In this document: in pieces, positions 34,079 through 43,089 of the stretch
Numbering within the stretch: position 1 is the first letter of the stretch
How the letters are laid out: every line of letters starts with the position of its first letter
Assembly: GCF_004296935.1 (NCBI RefSeq)
Contig: NZ_SCVH01000154.1
Span: 1-64,000 of the forward strand
DNA length: 64,000 nt
Reading direction: 5' to 3'
Source of the DNA: Reyranella sp.
Lineage (GTDB): Bacteria > Pseudomonadota > Alphaproteobacteria > Reyranellales > Reyranellaceae
Made by a program: the position numbers and the translations under genes
Notes under the pieces: model-generated
Database searches by the model: none
Told to the model about the DNA's origin: nothing
Seen by the model: the letters and a program-made list of their open reading frames with translations, nothing else

Positions 34079-35569
34079 ATGAACGACGGCGCCGACGGCT
34101 ATCGGACCGATATCGATTATATCTACAGCTATTACACTGAACTCAATCCGCTTCGGCTGCGACTTGCGCTCCTGAATGCCGGCCTGAAAGCGCCGGTGAT
34201 CACCACGGCCTGCGAACTGGGATTCGGCCAGGGTGTGAGCCTCGGCATCCATGCCGCGGCCTCGGCGGTCGATTGGCACGGCACGGACATCAATCCGGCG
34301 CATGCCGGCTTCGCCCGGGCACTTGCCGAGGCTTCGGGTGCCGAAGCCGGTTTCCACACCGACTCCTTTGTCGATTTTTCCAGGCGCAACCTGCCGATGT
34401 TCGACTACATCGGCCTGCACGGCGTCTGGAGCTGGATCTCCGATGGCAATCGCGCGGCGATCGTGACCTTCATCCAGCATCGGTTGAAGCCGGGCGGCGT
34501 CCTCTACATGGGCTACAACGCCCTGCCGGGCTGGGCGGCCTTCTCGCCGTTGCGCCATCTGCTCGTCGAACACGCGAACCGCGCCGGCAGCGAGGCCACA
34601 CCCATCGCCGATCGCATCGACCAGGCCATGACCTTCGCCGACCGGCTGCTGGCGGCCAATCCGGGCTTTGCCCGCGACAACCCCGGAGTCGCCGACAGCT
34701 TCAAGACCCTGAACGAGGAGGATCGTCACTACCTGGCGCACGAATTCTTCAACCGCGACTGGCAGCCGATGCACTTCGCCACTGTCGCCCGCTGGCTGGC
34801 GCCGGCCGACGTGAGCTACGCCTGCGCCACCGACTTTACCGATCACATCGATGCGATGGGCCTGTCGGCCGCGCAACGCAGCCTGCTCGCCGATGTGGGC
34901 GACGCCGGATTGCGCGAGACGGTCCGGGACCTGATCGTCAACCAGCGCTTCCGCCGCGACTACTGGATCAGGGGAGCCGAACGGCTCTCCGCCGCCGACC
35001 GGACCGAGGCGCTCCGCCACGAACGGGTGATCGCCGTGACGCATCAGCTCGAATTGCCGCTCAAGCTGCGCGCCGCCCTCGCTCTCAGCCAGACCGGACC
35101 GGGCGAGGCGGCGTATGGCTCGGTCCTCGAAATCCTGGGCGACGGCAAGGTCCGGTCCCTCGGCCAGCTCGAGCAGACGCTGCGCCCCAAGGGCATATCG
35201 CTCGATCAGGTCGTCGAAGCCGTGATCCTCATTGCCAGTTGCGGACTGATCCAGGCCGCACAGGACGATTCGGTCACGGCCCTGGTTCGGCCGCGCACCG
35301 ACAGGCTCAACGCTCACCTGATCGAAAGAGCGCGCATATCCGACGACGTTCACGACCTCGCCAGCCCCGTCACCGGCGGGGGCATTCACGTCAGTCGGAA
35401 GGAACAGCTTTTCCTGGCCGAACGCCGCCGCGGCGAGACGCGGCCGGACGAATGGGCGCGGGCCGCCGCAAGCGCCCTCGCCATCGAGCCCACCGCCGAT
35501 CTGATCGCCGAGGCCAAGACCTTCGCCGACGAGATGCTGCCGACGCTGCAATTGCTGCAGATCGTTTAA
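34079..35569 (+). CDS. SAM-dependent methyltransferase with regulatory domain
   Basis: A 496-residue class I methyltransferase. Motif I is [16 protein letters not shown] near residues 40-55, motif II follows at [11 protein letters not shown], and [12 protein letters not shown] is motif IV. The C-terminal half matches the methyltransferase regulatory domain found with this class. It lies 40 bp after the nucleotidyltransferase on the same strand and ends the cluster, so methylation of the lasso peptide or its appendage is a reasonable guess. An in-frame ATG at 33986 would overlap the upstream gene and lacks a ribosome site. Confidence 0.8.
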   Translation: MNDGADGYRTDIDYIYSYYTELNPLRLRLALLNAGLKAPVITTACELGFGQGVSLGIHAAASAVDWHGTDINPAHAGFARALAEASGAEAGFHTDSFVDFSRRNLPMFDYIGLHGVWSWISDGNRAAIVTFIQHRLKPGGVLYMGYNALPGWAAFSPLRHLLVEHANRAGSEATPIADRIDQAMTFADRLLAANPGFARDNPGVADSFKTLNEEDRHYLAHEFFNRDWQPMHFATVARWLAPADVSYACATDFTDHIDAMGLSAAQRSLLADVGDAGLRETVRDLIVNQRFRRDYWIRGAERLSAADRTEALRHERVIAVTHQLELPLKLRAALALSQTGPGEAAYGSVLEILGDGKVRSLGQLEQTLRPKGISLDQVVEAVILIASCGLIQAAQDDSVTALVRPRTDRLNAHLIERARISDDVHDLASPVTGGGIHVSRKEQLFLAERRRGETRPDEWARAAASALAIEPTADLIAEAKTFADEMLPTLQLLQIV

Positions 35570-35712
35570 GGGGCCCGATTTTTGCATTGAATCAACGACT
35601 TGCGACGTAGTGCCCGGCCCCATCCTTTCCGCGGCGGAATCGTCATTGCCGTCGTGTAGAGGGCAGGTCAGAAGTCATCGCCGCGGCGCTCCTGCCGCGA
35701 GGGAGAGGCGCC

Positions 35713-36897
35713 ATGAGTTCCATGTCTGCACCGGGTTCCAGCCCGAACGGACCGCGGCCGCGCCCCGATTTCGAGCGCATCGCGCTCCTCCTCCAGGGCG
35801 GCGGCGCGCTGGGCTCCTACCAGGCCGGCGCCTACCAGGCACTGGCCGAGGCCAACCTCCACCCCGACTGGGTGGCCGGCATCTCGATCGGCGCCATCAA
35901 CGCGGCGCTGATCGCGGGCAACGCGCCGGAACGGCGGGTCGAGAAGCTGCGCGCCTTCTGGGAGACGGTCACCGCACCGCCGATGGGCATTCCCTATTTC
36001 GCCGGCCTCGACATCAAGAACGACATGCAGCACCAGCTGGTCAACCAGTGGCGCGCCATGGGCACGCTGCTGTGGGGAGCGCCCAACTTCTTCAAGCCGC
36101 GCTTTCCGCCGCCGATCTTCACGCCGGCGGGCAATCCCGGGAACCTGAGCTTCTACGATGTCGCGCCGCTCAAGGCGCTGCTCGAACAGCTGGTCGATTT
36201 CGACCGGATCAATTCGGGCGAGATGCGCTTCAGCGTCGGCGCCACCAATGTCAGGACCGGCAACTTCGCCTACTTCGACAACAAGACACACAAGGTCGCC
36301 GCCGCCCACGTCATGGCCAGCGGCTCTCTTCCGCCGGGCTTTCCCGCCACCGAGATCGACGGCGAGTTCTATTGGGATGGCGGCGTCGTCTCCAACACGC
36401 CGCTGCAATGGGTGCTCGACGCCCGGCCGCGCCACGACACGCTCGCCTTCCAGGTCGACCTGTGGAGCGCCAGCGGCGCGCTGCCGCGCGACATGATCGA
36501 AATCGACGTGCGCCAGAAGGACATCCGCTATTCGAGCCGGACTCGCGCCGGCACCGACCAGTTCCGCAAGTTGCAGGCGGTGCGCCGCGCCGCGGCCATG
36601 CTGCTGGCCAACATGCGGCCCGAGCTGCGCCAGACGCCGGAAGCGGAGATCCTTGCCCAGGAAGCCGACACCAAGGTCTACAACATCATCCACCTGATCT
36701 ATCACGCCAAGAACTACGAGGGCGCGTCGAAGGACTACGAGTTCTCGCGCCGGACGATGGAAGAGCACTGGAAGACCGGCTACGACGACATGATCAACAC
36801 GCTGCGTCACCCCGAAGTCCTGCAGCGCCCGCAAAGCGCCGATGGCGTATTCACCTTCGATCTCGCCCGGCAGGGCCGCGAGGAGACCAAACGATGA
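35713..36897 (+). CDS. Patatin-like phospholipase (DUF3734 type)
   Basis: A 394-residue serine hydrolase. The oxyanion loop is [17 protein letters not shown], the nucleophile elbow [10 protein letters not shown], and the dyad Asp is in [12 protein letters not shown]. The C-terminal part ([17 protein letters not shown] on) matches DUF3734. It begins an operon with acetoacetate decarboxylase and 3-hydroxybutyrate dehydrogenase, so polyhydroxybutyrate or lipid mobilisation is likely. GGGAGAGG is upstream of the ATG. Confidence 0.87.
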   Translation: MSSMSAPGSSPNGPRPRPDFERIALLLQGGGALGSYQAGAYQALAEANLHPDWVAGISIGAINAALIAGNAPERRVEKLRAFWETVTAPPMGIPYFAGLDIKNDMQHQLVNQWRAMGTLLWGAPNFFKPRFPPPIFTPAGNPGNLSFYDVAPLKALLEQLVDFDRINSGEMRFSVGATNVRTGNFAYFDNKTHKVAAAHVMASGSLPPGFPATEIDGEFYWDGGVVSNTPLQWVLDARPRHDTLAFQVDLWSASGALPRDMIEIDVRQKDIRYSSRTRAGTDQFRKLQAVRRAAAMLLANMRPELRQTPEAEILAQEADTKVYNIIHLIYHAKNYEGASKDYEFSRRTMEEHWKTGYDDMINTLRHPEVLQRPQSADGVFTFDLARQGREETKR

Positions 36898-37649
36898 AAA
36901 TTGCCGATGTCCGCAAGAACGCCTTCGCGATGCCGCTCAACAACCCGGCCTATCCGCGGGGACCGTACAAGTTCTACAATCGCGAATTCGTCATCATCAC
37001 CTACCGCACCGACCCCGAGCTCCTGCGCGCCGTCGTACCGGAACCGCTCGAGGTCGTGGGCGACACCGTGAACTACGAGTTCATCCGCATGCCCGACTCG
37101 ACCGGCTTCGGCGACTACACCGAGACCGGCCAGGTCATCCCGGTCCGCTTCACGGGCAAGGACGGCAAGGTGCAGGAGGGCGGCTATGTCCACGCCATGT
37201 ACCTCGACGACAATTCGCCGATCGCCGGCGGCCGCGAGATCTGGGGTTTCCCCAAGAAGCTCGCGACGCCCAAGATCACCCACGAGAGCGAGACGCTGGT
37301 CTGCACGCTGCACTACGGCTCGGTGCTCTGCGTCAACGCCACCATGGGCTACAAACACCGCGAGATCGACCAGGCGCCGCTGCTCAAGAGCCTGGCCAGG
37401 CCCGCCTTCATGATCAAGATCATCCCGCACGTCGACTGCACGCCGCGCATCTGCGAGCTGGTGCGCTACTACTGCGAGGACGTGACCGTGAAGGGCGCCT
37501 GGACCGGCCCCGCCGCCCTGCAACTCTTCGACCACGCCCAGTGCGACGTCGCCCGCCTGCCGGTGCGCGAAGTCGTGTCGGCCAGCCATTTCGTCACCGA
37601 CCTGACACTGGGTCTTGGTGAAGTGGTGTTCGACTACCTCGCCAAATAA
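36894..37649 (+). CDS. adc: Acetoacetate decarboxylase
   Basis: A 251-residue enzyme converting acetoacetate to acetone and CO2, or a close relative. The Schiff-base Lys lies in the conserved [17 protein letters not shown] segment. ATG 36894 overlaps the patatin stop (ATGA). Placed between a patatin and 3-hydroxybutyrate dehydrogenase, it fits a route from polyhydroxybutyrate through 3-hydroxybutyrate and acetoacetate. Confidence 0.88.
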   Translation: MKIADVRKNAFAMPLNNPAYPRGPYKFYNREFVIITYRTDPELLRAVVPEPLEVVGDTVNYEFIRMPDSTGFGDYTETGQVIPVRFTGKDGKVQEGGYVHAMYLDDNSPIAGGREIWGFPKKLATPKITHESETLVCTLHYGSVLCVNATMGYKHREIDQAPLLKSLARPAFMIKIIPHVDCTPRICELVRYYCEDVTVKGAWTGPAALQLFDHAQCDVARLPVREVVSASHFVTDLTLGLGEVVFDYLAK

Positions 37650-37661
37650 CAGGAGCCGTTC

Positions 37662-38459
37662 ATGTCACGTTTCACAGGAAGAGTTGCCATCGTCACCGGC
37701 GCCGCGAGCGGCATCGGCAAGGAAATCGCGCTGCGTCTGGCGGCCGAAGGTGGCATCCCGGTGATCGCCGACCTCAACCTCGACGCCGCCGGCAAGACCG
37801 CGGCCGAGATCAAGGCACGCTATGGTGACAAGGGGGGCGGCGATGCCTTCGCCGTCGCCATGAACGTGACCGACGAGGCCGAGGTCGAGAAGGGCGTCGC
37901 CGACACCATCGCCAAGTACGGCAAGATCGACATCCTGGTGAGCAACGCCGGCATCCAGATCGTGAAGCCGCTGGTCGATTTCCCCTTCGCCGACTGGAAG
38001 AAGCTGCTCGCGATCCATCTCGACGGCGCCTTCCTCACCACCAAGGCCTGCCTGAAGCACATGTACAAGGCCAAGTACGGCCGCGTGATCTACATGGGCT
38101 CGGTCCACTCCAAGGAAGCCTCCAAGCTCAAGGCGCCCTACGTCACCGCCAAGCACGGGCTGATCGGCCTCTCCAAGGTGCTGGCCAAGGAAGGCGCGGA
38201 GTTCAACGTCTCGTCCAACGTCGTCTGCCCGGGCTTCGTGCGCACGCCGCTGGTCGACAAGCAGATCCCCGAGCAGGCCGCGGAGCTCAAGATCTCCGAG
38301 GCCGACGTGATCAAGAACGTCATGCTGAAGGACACGATCGACGGCCAGTTCACGACCACCGACGACGTGGCCGATGCGGTCCTCTTCTATGCCGCGGCAA
38401 AAAACACGGTGCACAGCGGCCAGTCGGCCGTCGTCAGCCACGGCTGGTTCATGCAGTAA
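37662..38459 (+). CDS. 3-hydroxybutyrate dehydrogenase (SDR)
   Basis: A 265-residue SDR converting 3-hydroxybutyrate to acetoacetate with NAD. The nucleotide motif is [10 protein letters not shown], followed by [13 protein letters not shown], with catalytic Ser in [11 protein letters not shown] and Tyr-x3-Lys in [32 protein letters not shown] is characteristic of bacterial D-3-hydroxybutyrate dehydrogenases. CAGGAG precedes the ATG, 12 bp after the decarboxylase stop. Confidence 0.88.
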   Translation: MSRFTGRVAIVTGAASGIGKEIALRLAAEGGIPVIADLNLDAAGKTAAEIKARYGDKGGGDAFAVAMNVTDEAEVEKGVADTIAKYGKIDILVSNAGIQIVKPLVDFPFADWKKLLAIHLDGAFLTTKACLKHMYKAKYGRVIYMGSVHSKEASKLKAPYVTAKHGLIGLSKVLAKEGAEFNVSSNVVCPGFVRTPLVDKQIPEQAAELKISEADVIKNVMLKDTIDGQFTTTDDVADAVLFYAAAKNTVHSGQSAVVSHGWFMQ

Positions 38460-38475
38460 GGCCTCCCGGCCAATC

Positions 38476-39252
38476 ATGCATCGACGGATCGTCCGGCGGC
38501 TGCTGGCGGCGCTGCTTGCCCTGCCCGCGGCCGCCGCAGCGCAGGACAATGCCCAGAACGAGGGCAACGATCCGCTGACCCCGAAGGCGGCGCTGCAGCT
38601 CCAGGACTACTTCCAGCCCTTCCTGAACGGGCAGACGGGCAGCGGCGCCAACCAGACCAACGTCCGGGGCGTGCTGCCGCACGATGCTTTCGGCGTCGCC
38701 CAGTTCGCCCGCGCCTCGTTTCCGGCGCTGGCCAGCGCCTGGGGACCGGGCGGCTCGCAAACCGGCATCGGCGACCTCACGATCTTCGACGTGCCCGTCT
38801 TCTTCGTGGACAACGTGAAATTCGGCGTCGGCCCGCTGGCGGTGGTGCCGACGGCCACCAGCACCGCGCTGGGCGACCGCCGGTGGCAGCTGGGCGGCCA
38901 GGGCATCGCCAGCGCGCGGCACACCTGGGGCCTGACGGCGGTTCTCGCCGCCTATCAGCAGTCGTTCGACCGCCAGTCGCAGTCGCTCACCTTCCAGCCC
39001 CTGCTCTTCTACAATCTGGACGACGGCTACTACCTGCGCTCGAGCGGCATCGTGTCGTTCGACCTCGCCCATCGCACGACGGTCGTGCCGATCGGCATCG
39101 GCCTCGGCCGGGTGATCCCGCTGCCGAGCGGTCGCATCCTCAACTTCTTCGTCGAGCCCCAGTACTCGGCGATCCGCAGCGGCGACGGCGTGCCGACCTT
39201 CCAGGTCTATGCCGGCTTCAACGTCCAGTTTCCGCTCGGCGGCGGCCACTGA
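38476..39252 (+). CDS. Predicted outer-membrane beta-barrel protein
   Basis: A 258-residue exported protein with a signal peptide (MHRRIVRRLLAALLALPAAAAA). The mature part alternates polar and hydrophobic residues as in a beta-barrel (LTFQPLLFYNLDDGYYLRSS, IPLPSGRILNFFVEPQYS) and closes with FNVQFPLG. It resembles uncharacterised barrel proteins near lipid or polyhydroxybutyrate genes. Possibly part of the preceding operon, 16 bp downstream of the dehydrogenase. Confidence 0.72.
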   Translation: MHRRIVRRLLAALLALPAAAAAQDNAQNEGNDPLTPKAALQLQDYFQPFLNGQTGSGANQTNVRGVLPHDAFGVAQFARASFPALASAWGPGGSQTGIGDLTIFDVPVFFVDNVKFGVGPLAVVPTATSTALGDRRWQLGGQGIASARHTWGLTAVLAAYQQSFDRQSQSLTFQPLLFYNLDDGYYLRSSGIVSFDLAHRTTVVPIGIGLGRVIPLPSGRILNFFVEPQYSAIRSGDGVPTFQVYAGFNVQFPLGGGH

Positions 39253-39601
39253 CGTTGCGACGCGGGCAAACTCCCTGCCCGCGCCTCACGCGCTTTTTCA
39301 CGACCTGAAAGGCCGTTCGATGCCGTGTTTGCACGGCCTTCTCGCATTATTTGTGGACGCCTGAATGTAACGCGTTCTGTCCAGAAACCTGTCCGGGGCA
39401 GCGTCGCAAACCGGTCGCCCGCACCGACGTTCGCCGTCGGCATTGTTTGCTGTTTGGGTCTCGTTTCGTTGTCGAGGGCATGGTCAGGACCATGCCAAGG
39501 CGCAGCGCTCTCTAAAGAGCTTTTGGGGCACGCCGGGGGGAGGCCCGGTGGCACGGACGCCTTGTGGTTGATGGACTGAGTTGTGGTCGTCGTTGTCGAT
39601 A
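39253..39601. other. 349-bp intergenic region with hairpins
   Basis: No gene is supported here. A possible terminator starts at 39261. A second small hairpin GCCGTG/CACGGC spans 39322-39337. The rest has no recognisable feature and is less GC-rich than the flanking genes. It marks the left edge of a compositionally different patch running to about 43060. Confidence 0.5.
39261..39298 (+). terminator. Candidate terminator after the outer-membrane protein gene
   Basis: CGCGGGCA (39261-39268) pairs with TGCCCGCG (39276-39283). A short GCGC/GCGC hairpin (39281-39293) overlaps it and is followed directly by TTTTT (39294-39298). Confidence 0.4.
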
Positions 39602-40096
39602 TCAGTCTCCTCGTTTGTCGCTCTCGGCCCGCCGCTTCTCCTCGGCGCGGCGGGCGTCATAGGCGTCGGCGCGGATAGCGGCGGCGGCGAGACGCTTGGC
39701 GAGATCGAACGGCAATGCGGGCAGCCCGGCATTCTTGCGATCGCCATAGATCTCCGGGCGATGCGAGCGCAGCAGGAACTGCAGCAGGCGATTGTCGAAC
39801 TGCTGGACCGAGCCGACTTGTCGGCCGTTGCGCCAGACCGGCTTGGGCGTGCCGTTCATCGCGCGGTTCATGGCATTGTCCTGCAGCCGCTCGACGCCGA
39901 GATCGAGCGCCTGGGCCCAGCGCTCGGCGAATTCCTCGTCGTCCTGGCGCCTCTGGTAGAGCGTGCTGCGCCGGAGCTGGGCGCGGTTGGCGGCGACCGT
40001 CACCGAGCCGGTGCGGCCGAGATGATGGAAGAAGGCGTTCACCCTGGCCTTGGGCAGGGGCGCGCGACCGGGGCCGCGGCTTTCCGGCTTGGACAT
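39602..40096 (-). CDS. Phage small-terminase-like helix-turn-helix protein
   Basis: A 164-residue protein. KARVNAFFHHLGRTGSVTVA followed by ANRAQLRRSTLYQRRQDDEEFAERW gives a helix-turn-helix and basic helix. The continuation, with ALDLGVERLQDNAMNRAM, VWRNGRQVGSVQQFDNRLLQ and LLRSHRPEIYGDR, matches terminase small-subunit-like (phBC6A51-type) proteins. No large terminase or other phage gene is nearby, so it is a stray or remnant. ATG 40096 is the natural start; the longer reading adds an unlikely Cys/Arg-rich head. Confidence 0.66.
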   Translation of the reverse strand: MSKPESRGPGRAPLPKARVNAFFHHLGRTGSVTVAANRAQLRRSTLYQRRQDDEEFAERWAQALDLGVERLQDNAMNRAMNGTPKPVWRNGRQVGSVQQFDNRLLQFLLRSHRPEIYGDRKNAGLPALPFDLAKRLAAAAIRADAYDARRAEEKRRAESDKRGD

Positions 40097-40609
40097 TCTG
40101 GACCTCGTTTGGACAGGAAAAAGCCCGCTGCGCCTCCTGGGATCAGGGGCCGGGCGGGCCTGGAAGCAGCAGACATGCAATCCGCCACAATATATTTTTT
40201 CTTAGCAAAAACCTGCTGAACCTGTCAAATTTTGTTGGAGCGTTTTGAAATGCTGGCAGTGCATGCGGGTCTCGATGGAATGGGCGGCAGTTCGATTCCG
40301 TCTCGGGCACCAACCACTTTTATTCTGTCAAAGGCATCAGGCACTTAGCGCCTGGTGCGACATCCTTGGCGAAATTGGAACTACACCCAGCAGGCTTAAC
40401 AGCCAATTCGCGGCTTCTTGGACGCGTTACTCGTGTGCAGCAAACCCAGCGACCGAGGTCCGCTTTCCACCCGATTGCGGGCATGTCGCAGGCTTCTCGG
40501 AATGTCCGCTTAGTGCCATTAGCGGTCATGAACGAGCGACGTCGGCAGCGTCATTGCCCAGTTAGATAGGCTCCTCTACGATCCAAGATGTGGAGGCTGG
40601 GAAATTCCA
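40097..40609. other. 513-bp AT-richer intergenic region with repeat debris
   Basis: No intact gene is supported. It includes an AT-rich run near 40185-40250 (TATATTTTTTCTTAGC and on). A degenerate stretch at about 40320-40530, read on the minus strand, gives a short ORF starting MTANGTKRTFREACDMPAIG. I recognise this type from recurrent intergenic repeat peptides in rhizobial and related genomes (recollection only). A related scrap lies at about 42477-42560 on the other side of the cyclase gene. Confidence 0.45.
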
Positions 40610-42412
40610 TTGGCCCGCGAGCATCGTCGATTAGCAGCAATCGTAGCAGCCGATGTGGTCGGCTACTCCCGGCTGATGGGGCGGGACGAGAGCGGCACGC
40701 TAGCACGCCTGCGGGAGCATCGAACCGAACGTCTTGAGCCGGCGGTGGCCCGCCACGGCGGACGGCTGGTCAAACTGACCGGTGATGGAGCACTCATTGA
40801 GTTTCCGAGTGCCGTGGATGCACTTGGCGCAGTAATCGAATTCCAGCATGCCATGGCGGAGGCCAATCAGGATCAACCGGAGGACACGGCCATCGTATTC
40901 CGCATCGGCCTGCACCTCGGCGACCTGATTGTCGACGGCGACGATCTCTACGGCGATGGTGTGAACGTGGCGGCGCGGCTGGAGGCGGAAGCGCCGCCCG
41001 GCGGCATTGTGATCTCCGGCGACGTACATAACGCAGTAGCCGGTCGGCTCAAGGCCAACTTCGACGATCTTGGCAGTCTTGCACTGAAGAACATCGAGCG
41101 GCCGGTTCAGGCGTTCGGTGTAAAATGGGACCCAGCCGATTGGACAGTCAAAGCTCCATCGACCGTTGCAGCGCCTACTCTTGCGACGCCACTCGCTGAT
41201 GTTCCCCTCAAGCTGCCGGCCAAACCTTCCATCGCCGTGCTGCCATTCCAGAACATGAGCGGCGACCCCGAACAGGAATACTTTGCCGACGGCATGGCGG
41301 AGGACATCCTGACCGGGTTGTCGCACTACCGCTGGCTATTCGTCATCGCCCGCAACTCAAGCTTCACCTACAAAGGCAAGGCGGTTGACATACGACAGGT
41401 CGGTCGCGACCTCGGCGTGCACTATGTTCTTGAAGGAAGCGTCCGACGTGCCGGTAGTCGGGTTCGCTTCACGGCACAGCTCATCGACACATCCTCGGGC
41501 AACCACGTATGGGCCGATAAGTATGACGGACCCATCGAAAACCTGTTCGAGTTGCAGGATCAGATCACCGAGGCCGTGGTCGGCGTTCTGGAGCCGGCGA
41601 TCCAGCAAGCCGAGATTGAGCGGACACGCCGCAAGCGCCCGGAGAACCTGAATGCATACGATCACTATCTCCGTAGTCTGACGTTCACCCATGCCTTCAC
41701 GCGCGAGGCCGCCCAGGAGATGCTGGAGGGGTGTCTTCACGCCATCAGTCTCGATCCGTCCTTGGCCCCAGCCTATGCGCTGGCAGCGCGCGCTTATATT
41801 CAGCGGCTGACGCAGGGCTGGATCGTCGATGAAGCGACGGAATTCGCTGAGGTGCTCGACCTCGTCGAACGCGGCCTGCGCGCGGACCGGCTCGATCCGT
41901 TCATGCTCGGTACCGCCGGACAATGCTTCGCCTGGTTTGCACGCGATCTGTCGAAGGGAATCACCTATATCGATGAGGCGATTGCCATAAACCCGAACTA
42001 CGCGCATGGCTTTATGCAGAGTGGTTTGGTGAGGGCGCGATTGGGTGAGACTCGAATTGCCATTGACCATCTCAACCGCGCGCGCCGGCTCAGCCCCCGC
42101 GATTTGCGGAATTACGCCATCTTCCATGGGCTCGCCTTGGCACATCACGTCGACGGCGACCCGGTAGCCGCCTGCGATTGGGCACGCCGTTCGGTTCAGC
42201 ACAATCCGAACTATCTGTCGGGATGGATCGAGCTCGCCTCAGCTGCCGCCTCGACCGGCAGAGAGGCCGAAGCCCGCATGGCCGCCGAGCATGTTCTTGC
42301 GCTCGATCCTGCGTACACAATTGGTCGGGGGAATCGGGGGATCCCGAACGCCGCCCCGGAGAAGTACGCGTCTATACGTCAAGGTCTGCGCCTCGCAGGG
42401 CTTCCCGAATGA
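40610..42412 (+). CDS. Class III adenylate/guanylate cyclase with TPR domain (second copy of architecture)
   Basis: A 600-residue signalling protein. Cyclase domain at residues 8-175 with metal-binding Asp in IVAADVVGYSRL and LTGDGALIEF, plus DDLYGDGVNVAARLE. A TolB-like block follows (IAVLPFQNMSGDPEQEYFAD, YVLEGSVRRAG), then TPR repeats. Unlike the copy at 16614 no clear membrane helix separates the parts. TTG 40610 gives the usual N-terminus AREHRRLAAIVAADVVGYS. It sits in the AT-richer patch and may have been acquired. Confidence 0.85.
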   Translation: MAREHRRLAAIVAADVVGYSRLMGRDESGTLARLREHRTERLEPAVARHGGRLVKLTGDGALIEFPSAVDALGAVIEFQHAMAEANQDQPEDTAIVFRIGLHLGDLIVDGDDLYGDGVNVAARLEAEAPPGGIVISGDVHNAVAGRLKANFDDLGSLALKNIERPVQAFGVKWDPADWTVKAPSTVAAPTLATPLADVPLKLPAKPSIAVLPFQNMSGDPEQEYFADGMAEDILTGLSHYRWLFVIARNSSFTYKGKAVDIRQVGRDLGVHYVLEGSVRRAGSRVRFTAQLIDTSSGNHVWADKYDGPIENLFELQDQITEAVVGVLEPAIQQAEIERTRRKRPENLNAYDHYLRSLTFTHAFTREAAQEMLEGCLHAISLDPSLAPAYALAARAYIQRLTQGWIVDEATEFAEVLDLVERGLRADRLDPFMLGTAGQCFAWFARDLSKGITYIDEAIAINPNYAHGFMQSGLVRARLGETRIAIDHLNRARRLSPRDLRNYAIFHGLALAHHVDGDPVAACDWARRSVQHNPNYLSGWIELASAAASTGREAEARMAAEHVLALDPAYTIGRGNRGIPNAAPEKYASIRQGLRLAGLPE

Positions 42413-42663
42413 GAGAGCAGCGCTGCCTGGCCACCATTGTTTCGGTCGTCGGGGTGCCCGAGTAAGCGGTTTCGCCATGTCAGCTTCGGGTCATTCGCGT
42501 CGTCCGGAGGGGGCGTCGATCACTTCTGGTCTGACCCCAATAGCGGACCTCCAAGGATGGCCCAAGTGGGTCTGAAGGTGCGACACCTCGTGGTGGGAAG
42601 CCTTGGAATACTGTGGGACTTCCTCCTGTCGCACCTGCTGCTAAATGCTTGCGCGTCTCGCCA
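42413..42663. other. Intergenic repeat scrap downstream of the cyclase gene
   Basis: No gene is supported. Around 42477 the sequence ATGTCAGCTTCGGGTCATTC and the later AGCGGACCTC resemble the element left of the cyclase gene (AGCGGACCTC occurs there on the opposite strand, near 40460). Confidence 0.4.
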
Positions 42664-43044
42664 TCAATTGGGATTGTCGCCGTAGTCCACCACGACAAGG
42701 CGTCCGTCCAACATTCCGAAGCTGCTGGCTTTGGGCTCCGCTGGTATCGAGGGGCGGTCATCCTCTGGCGACAGGACCGCTAACGGGTCAAGAGCTTCGG
42801 CTTGTGCATCCGTCAGGGGTGTGGCGCGCCGCATGACGACAAGCCAGCCTCCCGGCAGCGCGAACACCACAGGGTAGAGTTCGGGCCAGCAATCGCGCTT
42901 CGACAAGTCGCGCTCCTGCATGTTCGCAAGCAGCCCTATTAGGAATGCCCGCCACGTCTTCAGCTTGGGGAGCTTCAACGCCCAACGCCCGACGCACAGC
43001 ACGTCGCGGGACATCCCCGTCCGGTTCCATTCGATGAACTTCAC
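42664..43044 (-). CDS. Hypothetical protein
   Basis: A 126-residue soluble protein with a compact, gene-like N-terminal half (MKFIEWNRTGMSRDVLCVGR, WRAFLIGLLANMQERDLSKR) and PVVFALPGGWLVVMRRATPL. I recall similar proteins of unknown function scattered in accessory regions. No catalytic motif is evident. It stands alone in the AT-richer patch. Confidence 0.55.
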   Translation of the reverse strand: MKFIEWNRTGMSRDVLCVGRWALKLPKLKTWRAFLIGLLANMQERDLSKRDCWPELYPVVFALPGGWLVVMRRATPLTDAQAEALDPLAVLSPEDDRPSIPAEPKASSFGMLDGRLVVVDYGDNPN

Positions 43045-43063
43045 AATGGGCCGCCTCCCGTAC

Positions 43064-43079
43064 CCTCTCGGACGAGAGG
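43064..43079 (-). terminator. Hairpin after the aldehyde dehydrogenase gene
   Basis: CCTCTCG (43064-43070) and CGAGAGG (43073-43079) form a perfect stem just past the aldehyde dehydrogenase stop. There is no U-run, so termination is uncertain. Confidence 0.35.
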
Positions 43080-43089
43080 CGTGCCGAGC

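Noticed and set aside
39602..40096. Active prophage indicated by the terminase-like gene
   Set aside because: No large terminase, portal, capsid, integrase or lysis genes are nearby, so it is at most a remnant.
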